Shown here: positions 9,045-16,485 of the stretch, one piece after another
Layout of the letters: every line of letters starts with the position of its first letter
Numbering within the stretch: the stretch's first letter is position 1
Source of the DNA: CAXXHQ01 sp963665265
GTDB lineage: Bacteria > Planctomycetota > Planctomycetia > Pirellulales > Thermoguttaceae
Assembly: GCA_963665265.2 (NCBI GenBank)
Contig: OY762224.2
Location: 2,232,001 to 2,296,000 of the forward strand
Length of the DNA: 64,000 nt
Direction of reading: 5' to 3'
Notes under the pieces: generated by a model
Told to the model about the DNA's origin: nothing
Databases searched by the model: none
What the model saw: only the letters and a program-made list of their open reading frames with translations
Made by a program: the position numbers and the translations under genes

Positions 9045-9226
9045 GATCGACCTACCCGGTTGAAAAGAGGTTTTCGTATAGCCATATTTTGAAGGATTGA
9101 ATGCAAAAGTCAAGGATTTCTTGAGAATTTTGGAGGGGGGAAAACGCAAGGGATTTCTTACCTGTTACAGTGGCTTAAATTCGATCCGTATTCACTCAGC
9201 TTTAGAGACGTGCTTCCGGTCAAAAT

Positions 9227-9784
9227 ATGCAACACGACGCCTCTCCCTACTTTTCCTTCGTGGATTTTCAATTATCCGCCCCCGCCGTCCCGTGGAACGT
9301 CGAAGAATTCTTCGTTCAGGAAATCACAGGCGTTTTGAAGGCGATGAACGGCGACGAGGAGCAAGACGCGGGAACCGTCAAGCTGTTCAAAGTGCAAGTC
9401 TCCAAGGCGGTAAACGAAGGAAAGAATCTAAGAAGCATTTGCGAAACCCACTCCGAATTCTTGGCTGGAATCTATTCCGCCATTTTCAAAGACGGCTGCG
9501 ATACAAAACGGGAACTGCGCATTGAACCGACTTGGAACGATCTTCTCGTTCTTTGGAATTACGACGTTCCTGAACCGTTTCGCTCCGCCGGATTCGTCGC
9601 TAAGGCGTTTGAAACGGCTATCGCCGTTTTCGGGGCTGCGGACTTAATTGCCGCTTCAATGACGGTCGGTGAGCTCGATCTTACCATTGACGAATGGAAG
9701 CAGCTTGGCTTCATGAAGATCGCCGGAACGCCGTTCGCCTATCGGGACAACGGCTATACGAATCCCTATGAGGTTGTCGAGTAG
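9227..9784 (+). CDS. Hypothetical protein, 185 residues
   Basis: No family recognised. This is a soluble, acidic, mostly helical-looking protein (VEEFFVQEITGVLKAMNGD, SKAVNEGKNLRSICETHSEF) with no signal peptide, membrane helix or catalytic motif that I can name. The frame is long and uninterrupted. It begins at an ATG and lies alone between the divergent zinc-ribbon gene and the HEPN-motif gene 148 bases downstream. It belongs to the string of small unknown genes making up the accessory region. Confidence 0.65.
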   Translation: MQHDASPYFSFVDFQLSAPAVPWNVEEFFVQEITGVLKAMNGDEEQDAGTVKLFKVQVSKAVNEGKNLRSICETHSEFLAGIYSAIFKDGCDTKRELRIEPTWNDLLVLWNYDVPEPFRSAGFVAKAFETAIAVFGAADLIAASMTVGELDLTIDEWKQLGFMKIAGTPFAYRDNGYTNPYEVVE

Positions 9785-9932
9785 ATGGACTTCGCAACGC
9801 TATTGCTTCAACAACGAGTAACGCGCCCCGTGGCAGTTATCATAATTACGATCTGTCGAATGTGAGTCGTTTTTTCACAAAATCGGCGAGGCAAATAAAC
9901 GTCCTAGCCGCCCATTCAAGGAAGGATTCTCC

Positions 9933-10409
9933 ATGTCGCTTCATACATCTACCCGCGTCCCCGTTGACGATTCGTATGCCAGCCTTGTCGGAAAAGCCGT
10001 GTACGTTTTCGCCTATTACGAGTGGACTATTATTTGGATTATCGAAATGCTCCAACATTCGTTTGTTGGCGAATACAGCCGTGGCCGTCCCATGACATCA
10101 GGGGCTGTTCAACAGAAACTCCAAAACGTCATCGACAATTCCGCAACTGACTTTTCAAAGGTTTCGGCACAAAAACTTCAGGACTGCTGTGACATTTTTA
10201 AGAGTCTGATTATTGAAAGAAACGCATTGATTCATGCGCATCCCTGCACAGACTTAGATGGTTCTCAGATTCTTTCGTACCAAACCAAGACCTCAAAACC
10301 GCTTCCCGACATGAAGTGGCCCAAAGCAGAGATTAAAACCCTTATAGAGAAATTTGATCGGGCAGCAGTTGATGCCGGCGAGCAGCTTGACCTACTTCGA
10401 TCAACATGA
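9933..10409 (+). CDS. HEPN-motif protein (possible RNase), 158 residues
   Basis: The ATG at 9933 follows a good ribosome-binding site (AAGGAAGGA). The protein is all-helical by appearance. Near residue 96 it carries ERNALIHAHP, which matches the R-x4-6-H active-site signature of HEPN-domain RNases (Arg96, His101) and sits at the expected place after a long helix (DCCDIFKSLIIERNA). HEPN proteins are common effectors of toxin-antitoxin and phage-defence systems. There is no adjacent nucleotidyltransferase antitoxin. The assignment rests on one short motif and helix pattern, so treat it as a good guess. A similar R-x4-H motif is present in the IS-interrupted gene at 14266-16106. Confidence 0.6.
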   Translation: MSLHTSTRVPVDDSYASLVGKAVYVFAYYEWTIIWIIEMLQHSFVGEYSRGRPMTSGAVQQKLQNVIDNSATDFSKVSAQKLQDCCDIFKSLIIERNALIHAHPCTDLDGSQILSYQTKTSKPLPDMKWPKAEIKTLIEKFDRAAVDAGEQLDLLRST

Positions 10410-10926
10410 TGCACCTGCGTTCGCCCAGGATGGACGGAAGCCGGACGGGGCTATTTCGGTCAAGATGTCCTTTGTGAACGAATTCAAAGCGTTGTCCGCG
10501 TCTCCATCGACCGTTTCTCGGCCGGTAAAGCGGTTTGGGGACAGTTTCAGATGTGGCGCCGCATGGTTCGTCGTCGAGGAAAAATAAGTTTGCGCCGGCG
10601 GCTAACCCCAAGCCTATACGCTGTTTTATAACACGACTTCGTGGGAAAAACGATGAGCTTTTACACGCCAAGAAACGAAAAAGCCCGTTGGTCGGGGCAG
10701 GGACCAAACGGGCAATTCGCTATTGAGCGTGATGCGGCGGATCGGGGCAGGTGTTCCGTCGCTTATAGAATTAACGCCCAAGTACACTTATTTTTCCGAA
10801 ACGCCGGCGTTTTGTCAAGCGCCCAAAACCAATAACGCGGCAACAGACGTGCGACGAGAACGCCTCCGGTCGTTACGGCGTAAATTCGCCCCGCCCAAAG
10901 GCAGTCAGTCTTGGGCTGGCGCAGTT
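10410..10926. other. Gene-poor stretch
   Basis: 517 bases between the HEPN-motif gene and the end of the opposing small membrane gene. Overlapping frames here lack any recognisable motif and look like chance. The only clear structure is the minus-strand hairpin at 10683-10713. Confidence 0.5.
10683..10713 (-). terminator. Rho-independent terminator, minus strand
   Basis: On the minus strand an 11-base-pair stem (arms GCCCGTTTGGTC and GACCAACGGGC, with one bulge) with a G/C-rich loop is followed at once by a T-rich tract (TTTTTCGTTTCTT). It can end transcripts from the minus-strand genes at 10927 and 11395. Confidence 0.75.
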
Positions 10927-11244
10927 TCATGGCGCCGGCTTTGCTGGGGCGGGGGAATTAGAGTCTTGTAAAACACTGGGAGAAGCGACGAATGTTGGGC
11001 TAATGGGCGGGGATGAGGACGCCAGCTTTGGACTATTGAACGCAACAAATACGAGCAAGCAGGCCACAGAAACGCCCAATACCGCCAGGACTGCAATGGG
11101 GATGGCAAGTTTACGAACAGACATTTTTTCCAATTGGGCTTGTTCATATCTGCTCGGCCTAAAAGCAATTACCCAAAGCGGGAATATTATGAATGGCAGC
11201 ATGCCTAAGATCATGACAAGCACTGTTTCGATAGAATTACTCAT
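10927..11244 (-). CDS. Small two-helix membrane protein, unknown function
   Basis: The ATG at 11244 has a strong Shine-Dalgarno sequence (GGAGG) 8 bases upstream on the minus strand, which sets this start over the longer open frame to 11355. The 105-residue product has two membrane helices (VLVMILGMLPFIIFPLWVI and KLAIPIAVLAVLGVSVACLLV) separated by a charged loop. A Ser/Pro-rich tail follows, probably outside the membrane. No family recognised. It lies downstream of the NucS-like gene on the same strand and could be its partner, but the gap of 150 bases leaves this open. Confidence 0.65.
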   Translation of the reverse strand: MSNSIETVLVMILGMLPFIIFPLWVIAFRPSRYEQAQLEKMSVRKLAIPIAVLAVLGVSVACLLVFVAFNSPKLASSSPPISPTFVASPSVLQDSNSPAPAKPAP

Positions 11245-11394
11245 TAAGAACCTCCATAAATAGTGCAGGCTGAAGGACGCCAAACGGGGCTTGGGCATCT
11301 GCGGTTGTTCGGGAAAAGTGCAGAGGCTCTGTCGAGTTGCCCCGCGCGTGACCAAATTTAACTGCTAAAAAGTCAACCCTGGGTTGGCTCATAA

Positions 11395-12180
11395 CTAACT
11401 GGACGAACTGGAATACCGTTCTAATGTGGCCTTCATTAATGGCAAAACATCCAGAAGGTCGTTGTCACTCGAAATTTTGTAGTCAGTCCAGGTCTTCTCG
11501 GTGTTTTCTGTGGCAAGACGGTAAAACTTTCGCAACGCAGAGAAAGCAGCAAACACCTTGCCATTGATTTTTATTGAAACTCCGCTTTGAACTGGATCAA
11601 TTGAGATGCCGGGATTCCAAGTTTTAATTTCTGCGAGAAGCGAAGAAGCTTTTTTCCGGACATCTTGGTCAGTAATATAATTTAGATGGTCTTCGATTTG
11701 CGTTATCGCCAGAACTTTTGGGGGAGCGGGGATTGGTTGCTCAGAGAACACGAGGGCGCGATCATTGTCTCCTTCAAATTTCAGGCAAACGAACTCAAAC
11801 AGGGATATCGGGGCGTTAATCCATTTGCAACGATTTATAAGTGTCTGTGAGAAGACAGGAGCTACAAGTAGCAGTCGAACCTGTTGCTTTGGGTTTATCT
11901 CATGAGCCGGATACAATCGGGCATATGCTTCGATGTTTTTGCATACAAAGTCGTAGTAATCAATGACCTGCATGAGCATTCCGTCGTCTTGCACGACCTT
12001 CAATTCGGCCAAGACAAGAGATTTTCCGCTGTCAACCAGTAGAACATCTAGCCGCCCTTTTGCGTCGGTAATTGATTGGTGATCGACATAGGCAAGCCCT
12101 TCTTCAATCACCCCTGCATCCTGGCGTATGAAGTCTTCCAGTTGTGATTCTGAAACGTCCACTTTTTTGTAGGATTTCAT
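11395..12180 (-). CDS. PD-(D/E)XK nuclease-superfamily protein (NucS/DUF91-like)
   Basis: The protein has 261 residues. The N-terminal half has the catalytic pattern of endonuclease NucS-like PD-(D/E)XK enzymes: GRLDVLLVD followed by SLVLAELKVVQ, giving Asp45, Glu59 and Lys61. An N-terminal helix (ESQLEDFIRQDAGVIEEG) resembles the usual first helix carrying a conserved Glu. The partner helix MLMQVIDYYDFV matches the QVxxYxxW-type motif. The C-terminal third resembles the small alpha/beta domain (DUF5655-like) often fused to such nucleases, but this is a weak judgement. The protein probably acts on DNA in the cytoplasm; substrate unknown. Transcription is leftward, followed by the small membrane gene. 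The start has no visible strong RBS. Confidence 0.75.
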   Translation of the reverse strand: MKSYKKVDVSESQLEDFIRQDAGVIEEGLAYVDHQSITDAKGRLDVLLVDSGKSLVLAELKVVQDDGMLMQVIDYYDFVCKNIEAYARLYPAHEINPKQQVRLLLVAPVFSQTLINRCKWINAPISLFEFVCLKFEGDNDRALVFSEQPIPAPPKVLAITQIEDHLNYITDQDVRKKASSLLAEIKTWNPGISIDPVQSGVSIKINGKVFAAFSALRKFYRLATENTEKTWTDYKISSDNDLLDVLPLMKATLERYSSSSS

Positions 12181-12547
12181 TCGCCAAGTCCTTCATGTAA
12201 TTTGTTATGACCGCGATTGCACATGACATCCTGCACGAGAAAAGCGTCCGAGGCAAGTTTATTCTCGAATGTTTGTTTCTAATGTCAAGAAAGAAATAAA
12301 ACCCCGGCAAGCAATTGCTTGCCGGGGCCTGTTTGGCGGGCGCCGCCACCGACGCCGAGGGGTGCGGGTAGTCTTGGCGGCAAATGAAGTGCCCGATTCA
12401 GTCTAATGTATCCTCTCTATTCAAAACGTCAAGTTCCTTGGATAGCGGGTAAAGAATCTGCTCCATACCTTGGCGGGGCTGGCGAAGTCGCCGGTGCCGA
12501 GCTAGGCTCTACTACATCACTAACTTATCTTGATCGGAGGGCTTTCC
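12181..12547. other. Intergenic region between divergent nuclease genes
   Basis: 367 bases that must hold the promoters of the minus-strand NucS-like gene and the plus-strand PLD-like gene. Apart from the perfect 26-base palindrome at 12302-12327, I see no gene or tRNA. Confidence 0.5.
12302..12327. terminator. Perfect 26-base palindrome, terminator-like on the minus strand
   Basis: Two perfect 13-base arms (CCCCGGCAAGCAA and its complement) with no loop spacer. On the minus strand it is followed by TTTTATTTCTTTC, so it has terminator form. However, no minus-strand gene ends just upstream. It may be a leftover from a lost gene, a protein-binding site or a cruciform. Confidence 0.5.
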
Positions 12548-13246
12548 ATGAAACGCATGTCCTTTGCTTTGCTCCTTTTTTTCTTCGCTTCTCTTTGCCG
12601 CGCCCAGGGATTACCTTTCGATGTCTATTTCTCGCCAAAGGGCGGTTGCACCGAAGCGATCGTTAAAGAGATCGACGCAGCCAAAACCGACATCCTCGTG
12701 CAGGCGTACAGTTTTACGTCGGTTCCTCTCGCCAAGTCCCTTGTGGACGCTCACAAACGCGGCGTCAAAGTTCAAGTTATCCTCGATAAGAGCCAACGCG
12801 GCGAGAAGTATTCTTCGGCGGACTTTGTTCAACACGCTGGCATCCCTACGTTCATCGACGCGAAGCACGCCATTGCCCACAACAAAGTCATGGTCATCGA
12901 CGCCAAAACGGTATTGACCGGCAGTTTCAATTTCACGAAAGCAGCCGAGGAAAACAATGCCGAGAACTTGCTGGTGATCCGCTCGCCGGAACTGGCGGCG
13001 AAATACGCGGACAATTGGAAATCGCATCTCGATCATTCGGAGAAGTACGAAGGAAAAGAAAAGGGCTACTCGGAAACGGCCGATTCATCCTCCGGTAGGT
13101 TCATAGCTTCCAAAAACTCGCAACTATTCCACGCGGCAGGCTGCAAATTCGCCACAAAGATTTCAGAAAAGAACCTTGTCCATTTCGATACGCGCGATGA
13201 GGCAATCCAGGCTGGCAAAAAGCCGTGCGCGGAATGCAATCCGTGA
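12548..13246 (+). CDS. Secreted phospholipase-D-type nuclease with a C-terminal Ada-like zinc domain
   Basis: The ATG at 12548 has the RBS GGAGGG and gives a signal peptide (MKRMSFALLLFFFASLCRAQG). A single PLD domain follows, with the HKD motif HNKVMVIDAKTVLTGSFNFT (His111, Lys113, Asp118). This is the arrangement of the dimeric Nuc/BfiI-type phosphodiesterases. The last 45 residues (SKNSQLFHAAGCKFATKI ... KKPCAECNP) match the Me-Ada-type metal-binding domain frequently seen at the end of secreted nucleases, with cysteines able to bind zinc. Predicted role: extracytoplasmic DNase or phosphodiesterase. The next plus-strand gene begins about 100 bases downstream. Confidence 0.87.
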   Translation: MKRMSFALLLFFFASLCRAQGLPFDVYFSPKGGCTEAIVKEIDAAKTDILVQAYSFTSVPLAKSLVDAHKRGVKVQVILDKSQRGEKYSSADFVQHAGIPTFIDAKHAIAHNKVMVIDAKTVLTGSFNFTKAAEENNAENLLVIRSPELAAKYADNWKSHLDHSEKYEGKEKGYSETADSSSGRFIASKNSQLFHAAGCKFATKISEKNLVHFDTRDEAIQAGKKPCAECNP

Positions 13247-13345
13247 TCGCGGGACTGTTGAGAAGTCGCCCCAATGGGCATGCTGCCAAGTGGTGAGGTT
13301 AACTACACGGCATTAAACGGACGAACTTTACTAGAGAGGTTGATT

Positions 13346-14152
13346 GTGGAACTTACGGAAATCGTGCAACACGTTATTAATCTATCAGACAATCAAACTG
13401 CCCGGGCACAGCTAGTCCCTTTTTTATCTCAACGCTCTGCCGCAGAGATTTATTTTCTTATCGCAATTATGTATATCGGGCGTGGTGAAGCTCAGGCAAA
13501 CGAAGTATTTGCTACTTACATAGACGTAAGTAACCTTTTTTCGGCTCCCTCCCTCGCTATTGACCAAATGCTTGGGAAAGCACCGCTTTCCAAATATCTG
13601 AGTGACGGGGTGGGTAAATTGAATCAACAGGGAATTGACTTGAATACGCTGCTAAGTTCATATTCGGAGCCTCCAATCGCGGATGAAAAGACCATAACTC
13701 TCTCCCTGGGGCCGCCCTGGTACTGTGATACGTGCGGAGAAATCATTAACTCCGTCGATGCAGGAGTGGTACAGTGGTTAGTGCGACCGGAAAATGAAAG
13801 GCGATTTGGCAAGGAGCTGAAAATAGTTCATCACCTGCTAAGCAGTCCTCGCAAAGAGAACAACGGGTGCTACCTTAATGAACCCAGCTTTGAGCTTGCC
13901 GACTATCATTTGACCGAAATGTTGGAAACGGATGGTCTTGTACGCCTATTGAGTCTTGCAGGGGACGATGTGTTGCCGTTTCAAGATGTAAATAGGATGA
14001 TTATGCGACTTTTTGTTCCTGGGTATGAACAGGCAAGACGTTTTTTCACGAGAGCCCTGTCTGACGGAGTCGTAAAGCCAAGTCTGCCCACCGATTATTT
14101 CTTTCAGGAGGGGCTTCGCACGATTATTGCCAATAGTCAACGATGGCAATAA
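13346..14152 (+). CDS. DUF3775-like protein with a zinc-ribbon-like centre
   Basis: I prefer the GTG at 13346, preceded by AGAGAGG, giving MELTEIVQHVINLSD; the frame is open to ATGs at 13274 and 13280. The N-terminal 100 residues resemble DUF3775 (FLSQRSAAEIYFLIAIMYIGRGE matches the family's leucine-rich helix ending in GRGD/E). The middle has a WYCDTCGEIINSVDAGVVQW segment. A CxxC pair followed by such a sequence occurs in short knuckle-like domains, but a second cysteine pair is not obvious. The C-terminal part is helical and unassigned. Function unknown. The gene converges with the disrupted HEPN-motif gene on the other strand. Confidence 0.65.
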   Translation: MELTEIVQHVINLSDNQTARAQLVPFLSQRSAAEIYFLIAIMYIGRGEAQANEVFATYIDVSNLFSAPSLAIDQMLGKAPLSKYLSDGVGKLNQQGIDLNTLLSSYSEPPIADEKTITLSLGPPWYCDTCGEIINSVDAGVVQWLVRPENERRFGKELKIVHHLLSSPRKENNGCYLNEPSFELADYHLTEMLETDGLVRLLSLAGDDVLPFQDVNRMIMRLFVPGYEQARRFFTRALSDGVVKPSLPTDYFFQEGLRTIIANSQRWQ

Positions 14153-14265
14153 ATGGTCATATGAGTTTATCGATCTTTGATCGCAGGCAAAAATGAGCGC
14201 GTTTTGCACCGGCCTTCTGAGATGCGACGTAATTCGTTCAGAAAATCCGTGCGATTTCGGAAGGC

Positions 14266-14724
14266 TCAGCTAACCTTAAGCCCAATTCCCTTCAAAATCA
14301 ATCTAGTGGTTTTTTTGTCGAGATTAACTCCCCGTCCCTTGAAACCGCGCAAATCTCCGAACGGTTTGAATTGACCAAGGCCGTCAACGACTGTGTTGAA
14401 CGCTTTGGCGTACTCAAAGACATCATGAATGGCGCGTCGCATATCAGCGTCACTAGTCACTCGTCCATGTATTCCCGTATCTCTCATTTTCTCTGCGTGT
14501 TCGAGGAGGGTGGTGAGTGTTTGGGGATACGGCTTACCAAATACCGCTTGAAAAAAAGTCCTGAAATCTCCACGGGTTAGATTCTCTTTGCGAATTATCT
14601 CAAAGGTGAGTTCCGAATTTGCGGAGTAGAGTTTTGTGATTCCACAATAAATCGCGATTCGATGGGCGTATTCTACCCGGCTGAATAAATAAGCGAGTGA
14701 CCTGCCCCCGTTTTCTGTACCAGG
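14266..14724 (-). pseudogene. C-terminal part of a HEPN-motif gene cut by an IS3-family element
   Basis: Read on the minus strand, the frame is open from the end of the IS element to the stop at 14266. It encodes NGGRSLAYLFSRVEYAHRI, then ELTFEIIRKENLTRGDF, EKMRDTGIHGRV (an R-x4-H HEPN-type motif) and ends KPFGDLRGFKGRG ... LKGIGLKVS. The only internal ATG (14487) would give just the last 73 residues. The matching N-terminal part lies beyond the IS at 15952-16106. Together the two parts would make a protein of about 205 residues, typical of a stand-alone HEPN-type protein. As it stands the gene is broken. Confidence 0.7.
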
Positions 14725-14741
14725 GGTTATGAGAGTATCGG

Positions 14742-15641
14742 TTAGGTTAAAGCTACAAGGGGTTGACTGCGTCGCTGGAGCGAGGGCGTAGCCCGAGCGG
14801 AAGCGACGCAGTCAACCGCGAACTCCGCAGGCGTCCGATAGCCTAATGAACTATGCGGACGACGGTGGTTGTACTCCTCTCTCCAAGCCTCCGCCATGTA
14901 TCGCGCCTCGGCAAGGTTGCTGAATTCCTCTCGGTTCGTCAACTCATCGCGCAGGCGGCTGTGGAACGATTCCACGTAACCGTTCTCCCAAGGAGAGCCA
15001 GGCTCCACGTATAACGTCTCCACGTCCGCATGCGACAGCCAGCGCCGGATCGCCTTCGCGATGAATTCAGGGCCATTATCGCTTCGTATGTGTTGCGGAA
15101 CGCCGCGAAGACGGAATAGCTCCGCCAACACGTCAATCGCCTTCTCCGCCGTTATGCCGCGATCCGCTTCCAACGCTAAACATTCTCGCGTATACTCGTC
15201 CACGATCGACAGCCACTTAATCGGACGGCCGTTCGTCGTGCGATCATGGATGAAATCCCACGTCCACACATGGTCTTTGCGTTCCGCTTTTCGCCGAACG
15301 CAACTGTTGTCGCTGTGGCCTAAACGCCGCTTCTTTCGCTGCTTTTGCGGCACTTTTAAGCCTTCTCGACGCCAGAGACGATGAACCCGTTTTCGATTCA
15401 CTCGCCAGCCCGTCCGTCGCAACATCGCCCAAATCCGGCGATACCCGTAACGTGGATGACGTCCGACTAGAGACAGCATCTCCGATATCAAACGCTTCTC
15501 CTCCCCGTCCTCCGACGGCCGATAGCGTTGACTCGATCGAGATTGGCCTAACGCCCTGCACGCCCGACGCTCCGACACGCCCAACTTGCGTTGTACGTGC
15601 GAAACCGTCGCTCGGCGGCGAACAGGGCTTAGAAGTTTCCC
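14742..15641 (-). CDS. IS3-family transposase OrfB (DDE integrase), made by -1 frameshift
   Basis: Entered from orfA at the slippery site (15635-15641), the frame continues GKLLSPVRRRATVSHVQ. An HTH_21-type region (LVGRHPRYGYRRIWAMLRR) follows, then the rve integrase core. The catalytic triad is visible: Asp in WTWDFIHDRT, Asp in IRSDNGPEF, and Glu in ENGYVESFHSRLRDEL, 35 residues after the second Asp as in the DD(35)E family. It ends in the usual YNHRRPHSSLGYRTPAEF. The frame can be opened as far as 15815, but the segment before the shift site is low-complexity out-of-frame sequence and not real OrfB. The domain looks intact. Confidence 0.9.
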   Translation of the reverse strand, partial: GKLLSPVRRRATVSHVQRKLGVSERRACRALGQSRSSQRYRPSEDGEEKRLISEMLSLVGRHPRYGYRRIWAMLRRTGWRVNRKRVHRLWRREGLKVPQKQRKKRRLGHSDNSCVRRKAERKDHVWTWDFIHDRTTNGRPIKWLSIVDEYTRECLALEADRGITAEKAIDVLAELFRLRGVPQHIRSDNGPEFIAKAIRRWLSHADVETLYVEPGSPWENGYVESFHSRLRDELTNREEFSNLAEARYMAEAWREEYNHRRPHSSLGYRTPAEFAVDCVASARATPSLQRRSQPLVALT

Positions 15642-15907
15642 TCTAACGCCTCTTTCAGGATCGCCTTGTCCAACTCCGCCTCCGCCAGCAGCTTCTTCAG
15701 ACGCTTGTTCTCCTCCTCCAAGGATTTCAAGCGCTTCGCCTCCTCGGCCTTCATCCCGCCATATTGCGCTCGCCAACGGTGGAACGTCTGCTCGCTGATC
15801 TCCAGGCTTTGGCACGCTTGGCCAATCGTCTTGCCCGACGACAGCATCGCCTCCGCGTCTCGCAATTTACTGATGATCTGTTCCGCACTGTGTCGCTTCT
15901 TCGGCAT
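15629..15907 (-). CDS. IS3-family transposase OrfA
   Basis: The 92-residue protein starts MPKKRHSAEQIISKLRDAE. It contains the HTH_Tnp_1 DNA-binding domain (TIGQACQSLEISEQTFHRWR) and then a heptad-repeat coiled coil (EEAKRLKSLEEENKRLKKLL) for multimerisation, ending KEALEGNF. This is the normal OrfA length and layout for IS3-type elements. It overlaps the orfB frame. Just before its stop is G GGA AAC, where a -1 shift would make the OrfAB transposase. Confidence 0.9.
   Translation of the reverse strand: MPKKRHSAEQIISKLRDAEAMLSSGKTIGQACQSLEISEQTFHRWRAQYGGMKAEEAKRLKSLEEENKRLKKLLAEAELDKAILKEALEGNF
15635..15641 (-). promoter_or_regulatory. Programmed -1 ribosomal frameshift heptamer G GGA AAC
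   Basis: On the minus strand the heptamer GGGAAAC lies in the orfA phase as G GGA AAC, six bases before the orfA stop (TTC TAA). A -1 slip gives GGG AAA CTT, which is exactly the phase of orfB. The position and pattern match the X XXY YYZ sites of IS3-family elements. Confidence 0.8.
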
Positions 15908-15951
15908 CGAAAGTCTCCTCGCCCAATGGGCTGCTAAAGACTCTCATAACA

Positions 15952-16106
15952 TATGGAACTGATTTTGGGGAGCAGGCCACGAGTGCGATATCATAGGGCA
16001 TTTCCGCCGTGATTAGCGCCGGAACATGCTCGAAATACTGCTTAATCTCATCTGGCTGGTCGTCATAAAGTTTGCGAACGCCTCTGTAGGTCTTTGGAAC
16101 TGCCAT
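15952..16106 (-). pseudogene. N-terminal part of the IS-interrupted HEPN-motif gene
   Basis: Starts at the ATG at 16106 (MAVPKTYRGVRKLYDDQPDE) and encodes about 52 residues, to DIALVACSPKSVPY, where the IS right end begins. It is on the same strand and immediately on the other side of the IS from the C-terminal fragment. Reading past the junction, translation would enter the IS and stop near 15867. With the fragment at 14266-14724 it reconstitutes one gene. Exact rejoining needs the uninterrupted homologue because no target duplication marks the join. Confidence 0.7.
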
Positions 16107-16485
16107 GCTATATACCATTTTCTGTGGCAAGAGTTGTGTGCATTAGTCCAGGACTGACGGACTCCGGACGGAAGCTTGCGACTGGGTATCTGCGGTTTCG
16201 GAAAATAGTCGTGGAAAAGTTGCGTTGGTAGGCGGTAGTGTTCCCCACACGACGGTTAGATTTTACTGGTAAAAGGTTAATTCCGATATTACTCTAAAGG
16301 AGGGAATTGCTCTCTATGGCGACAAGCTTGAAAAGAGAAAAAACAAGAGACAGTTTATTTGGATGTTCCGGACGCCAGAGGCAGGAAAGTCCCGGTCAGC
16401 CAAGGCGTTTTACGTTTTCGGCCCAACGATCGCAGAGCGTTGGAGCCGCACAAAATCTCTTTAGTATTGGGGATGTGAACAAATT
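16107..16485. other. Intergenic region between divergent genes
   Basis: 379 bases upstream of both the broken minus-strand gene and the three-gene plus-strand operon. One small frame (16307-16501) has no motif and is unlikely to be real. Promoters for both directions are expected here, but no consensus elements stood out. Confidence 0.4.

Larger units (their letters stand above)
14725..15951 (-). mobile_element. IS3-family insertion sequence
   Basis: The element is about 1,227 bases long and bounded by inverted repeats of at least 11 bases (GTTATGAGAGT at 14726, its complement ending at 15950). It holds two minus-strand frames with the IS3-family layout: orfA (helix-turn-helix plus leucine-zipper-like coil) and orfB (DDE integrase), linked by a slippery heptamer. 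The 3-4 bases flanking the two ends do not match, so no target-site duplication is visible. It splits a HEPN-motif gene. Both transposase frames look intact, so it may still be active or was recently so. Confidence 0.88.

Noticed and set aside
10342..10707. Minus-strand frame of 121 codons
   Set aside because: It overlaps a real terminator hairpin and the end of the HEPN-motif gene, has Arg-rich random composition and no ribosome-binding site.
12302..12327. CRISPR repeat
   Set aside because: The palindrome is present once, with no spaced copies nearby. No CRISPR array or cas gene was seen in the window.
14725..15951. Target-site duplication of the IS3 element
   Set aside because: I compared 3-5 bases on each side of the inverted repeats in both possible end positions and found no match.
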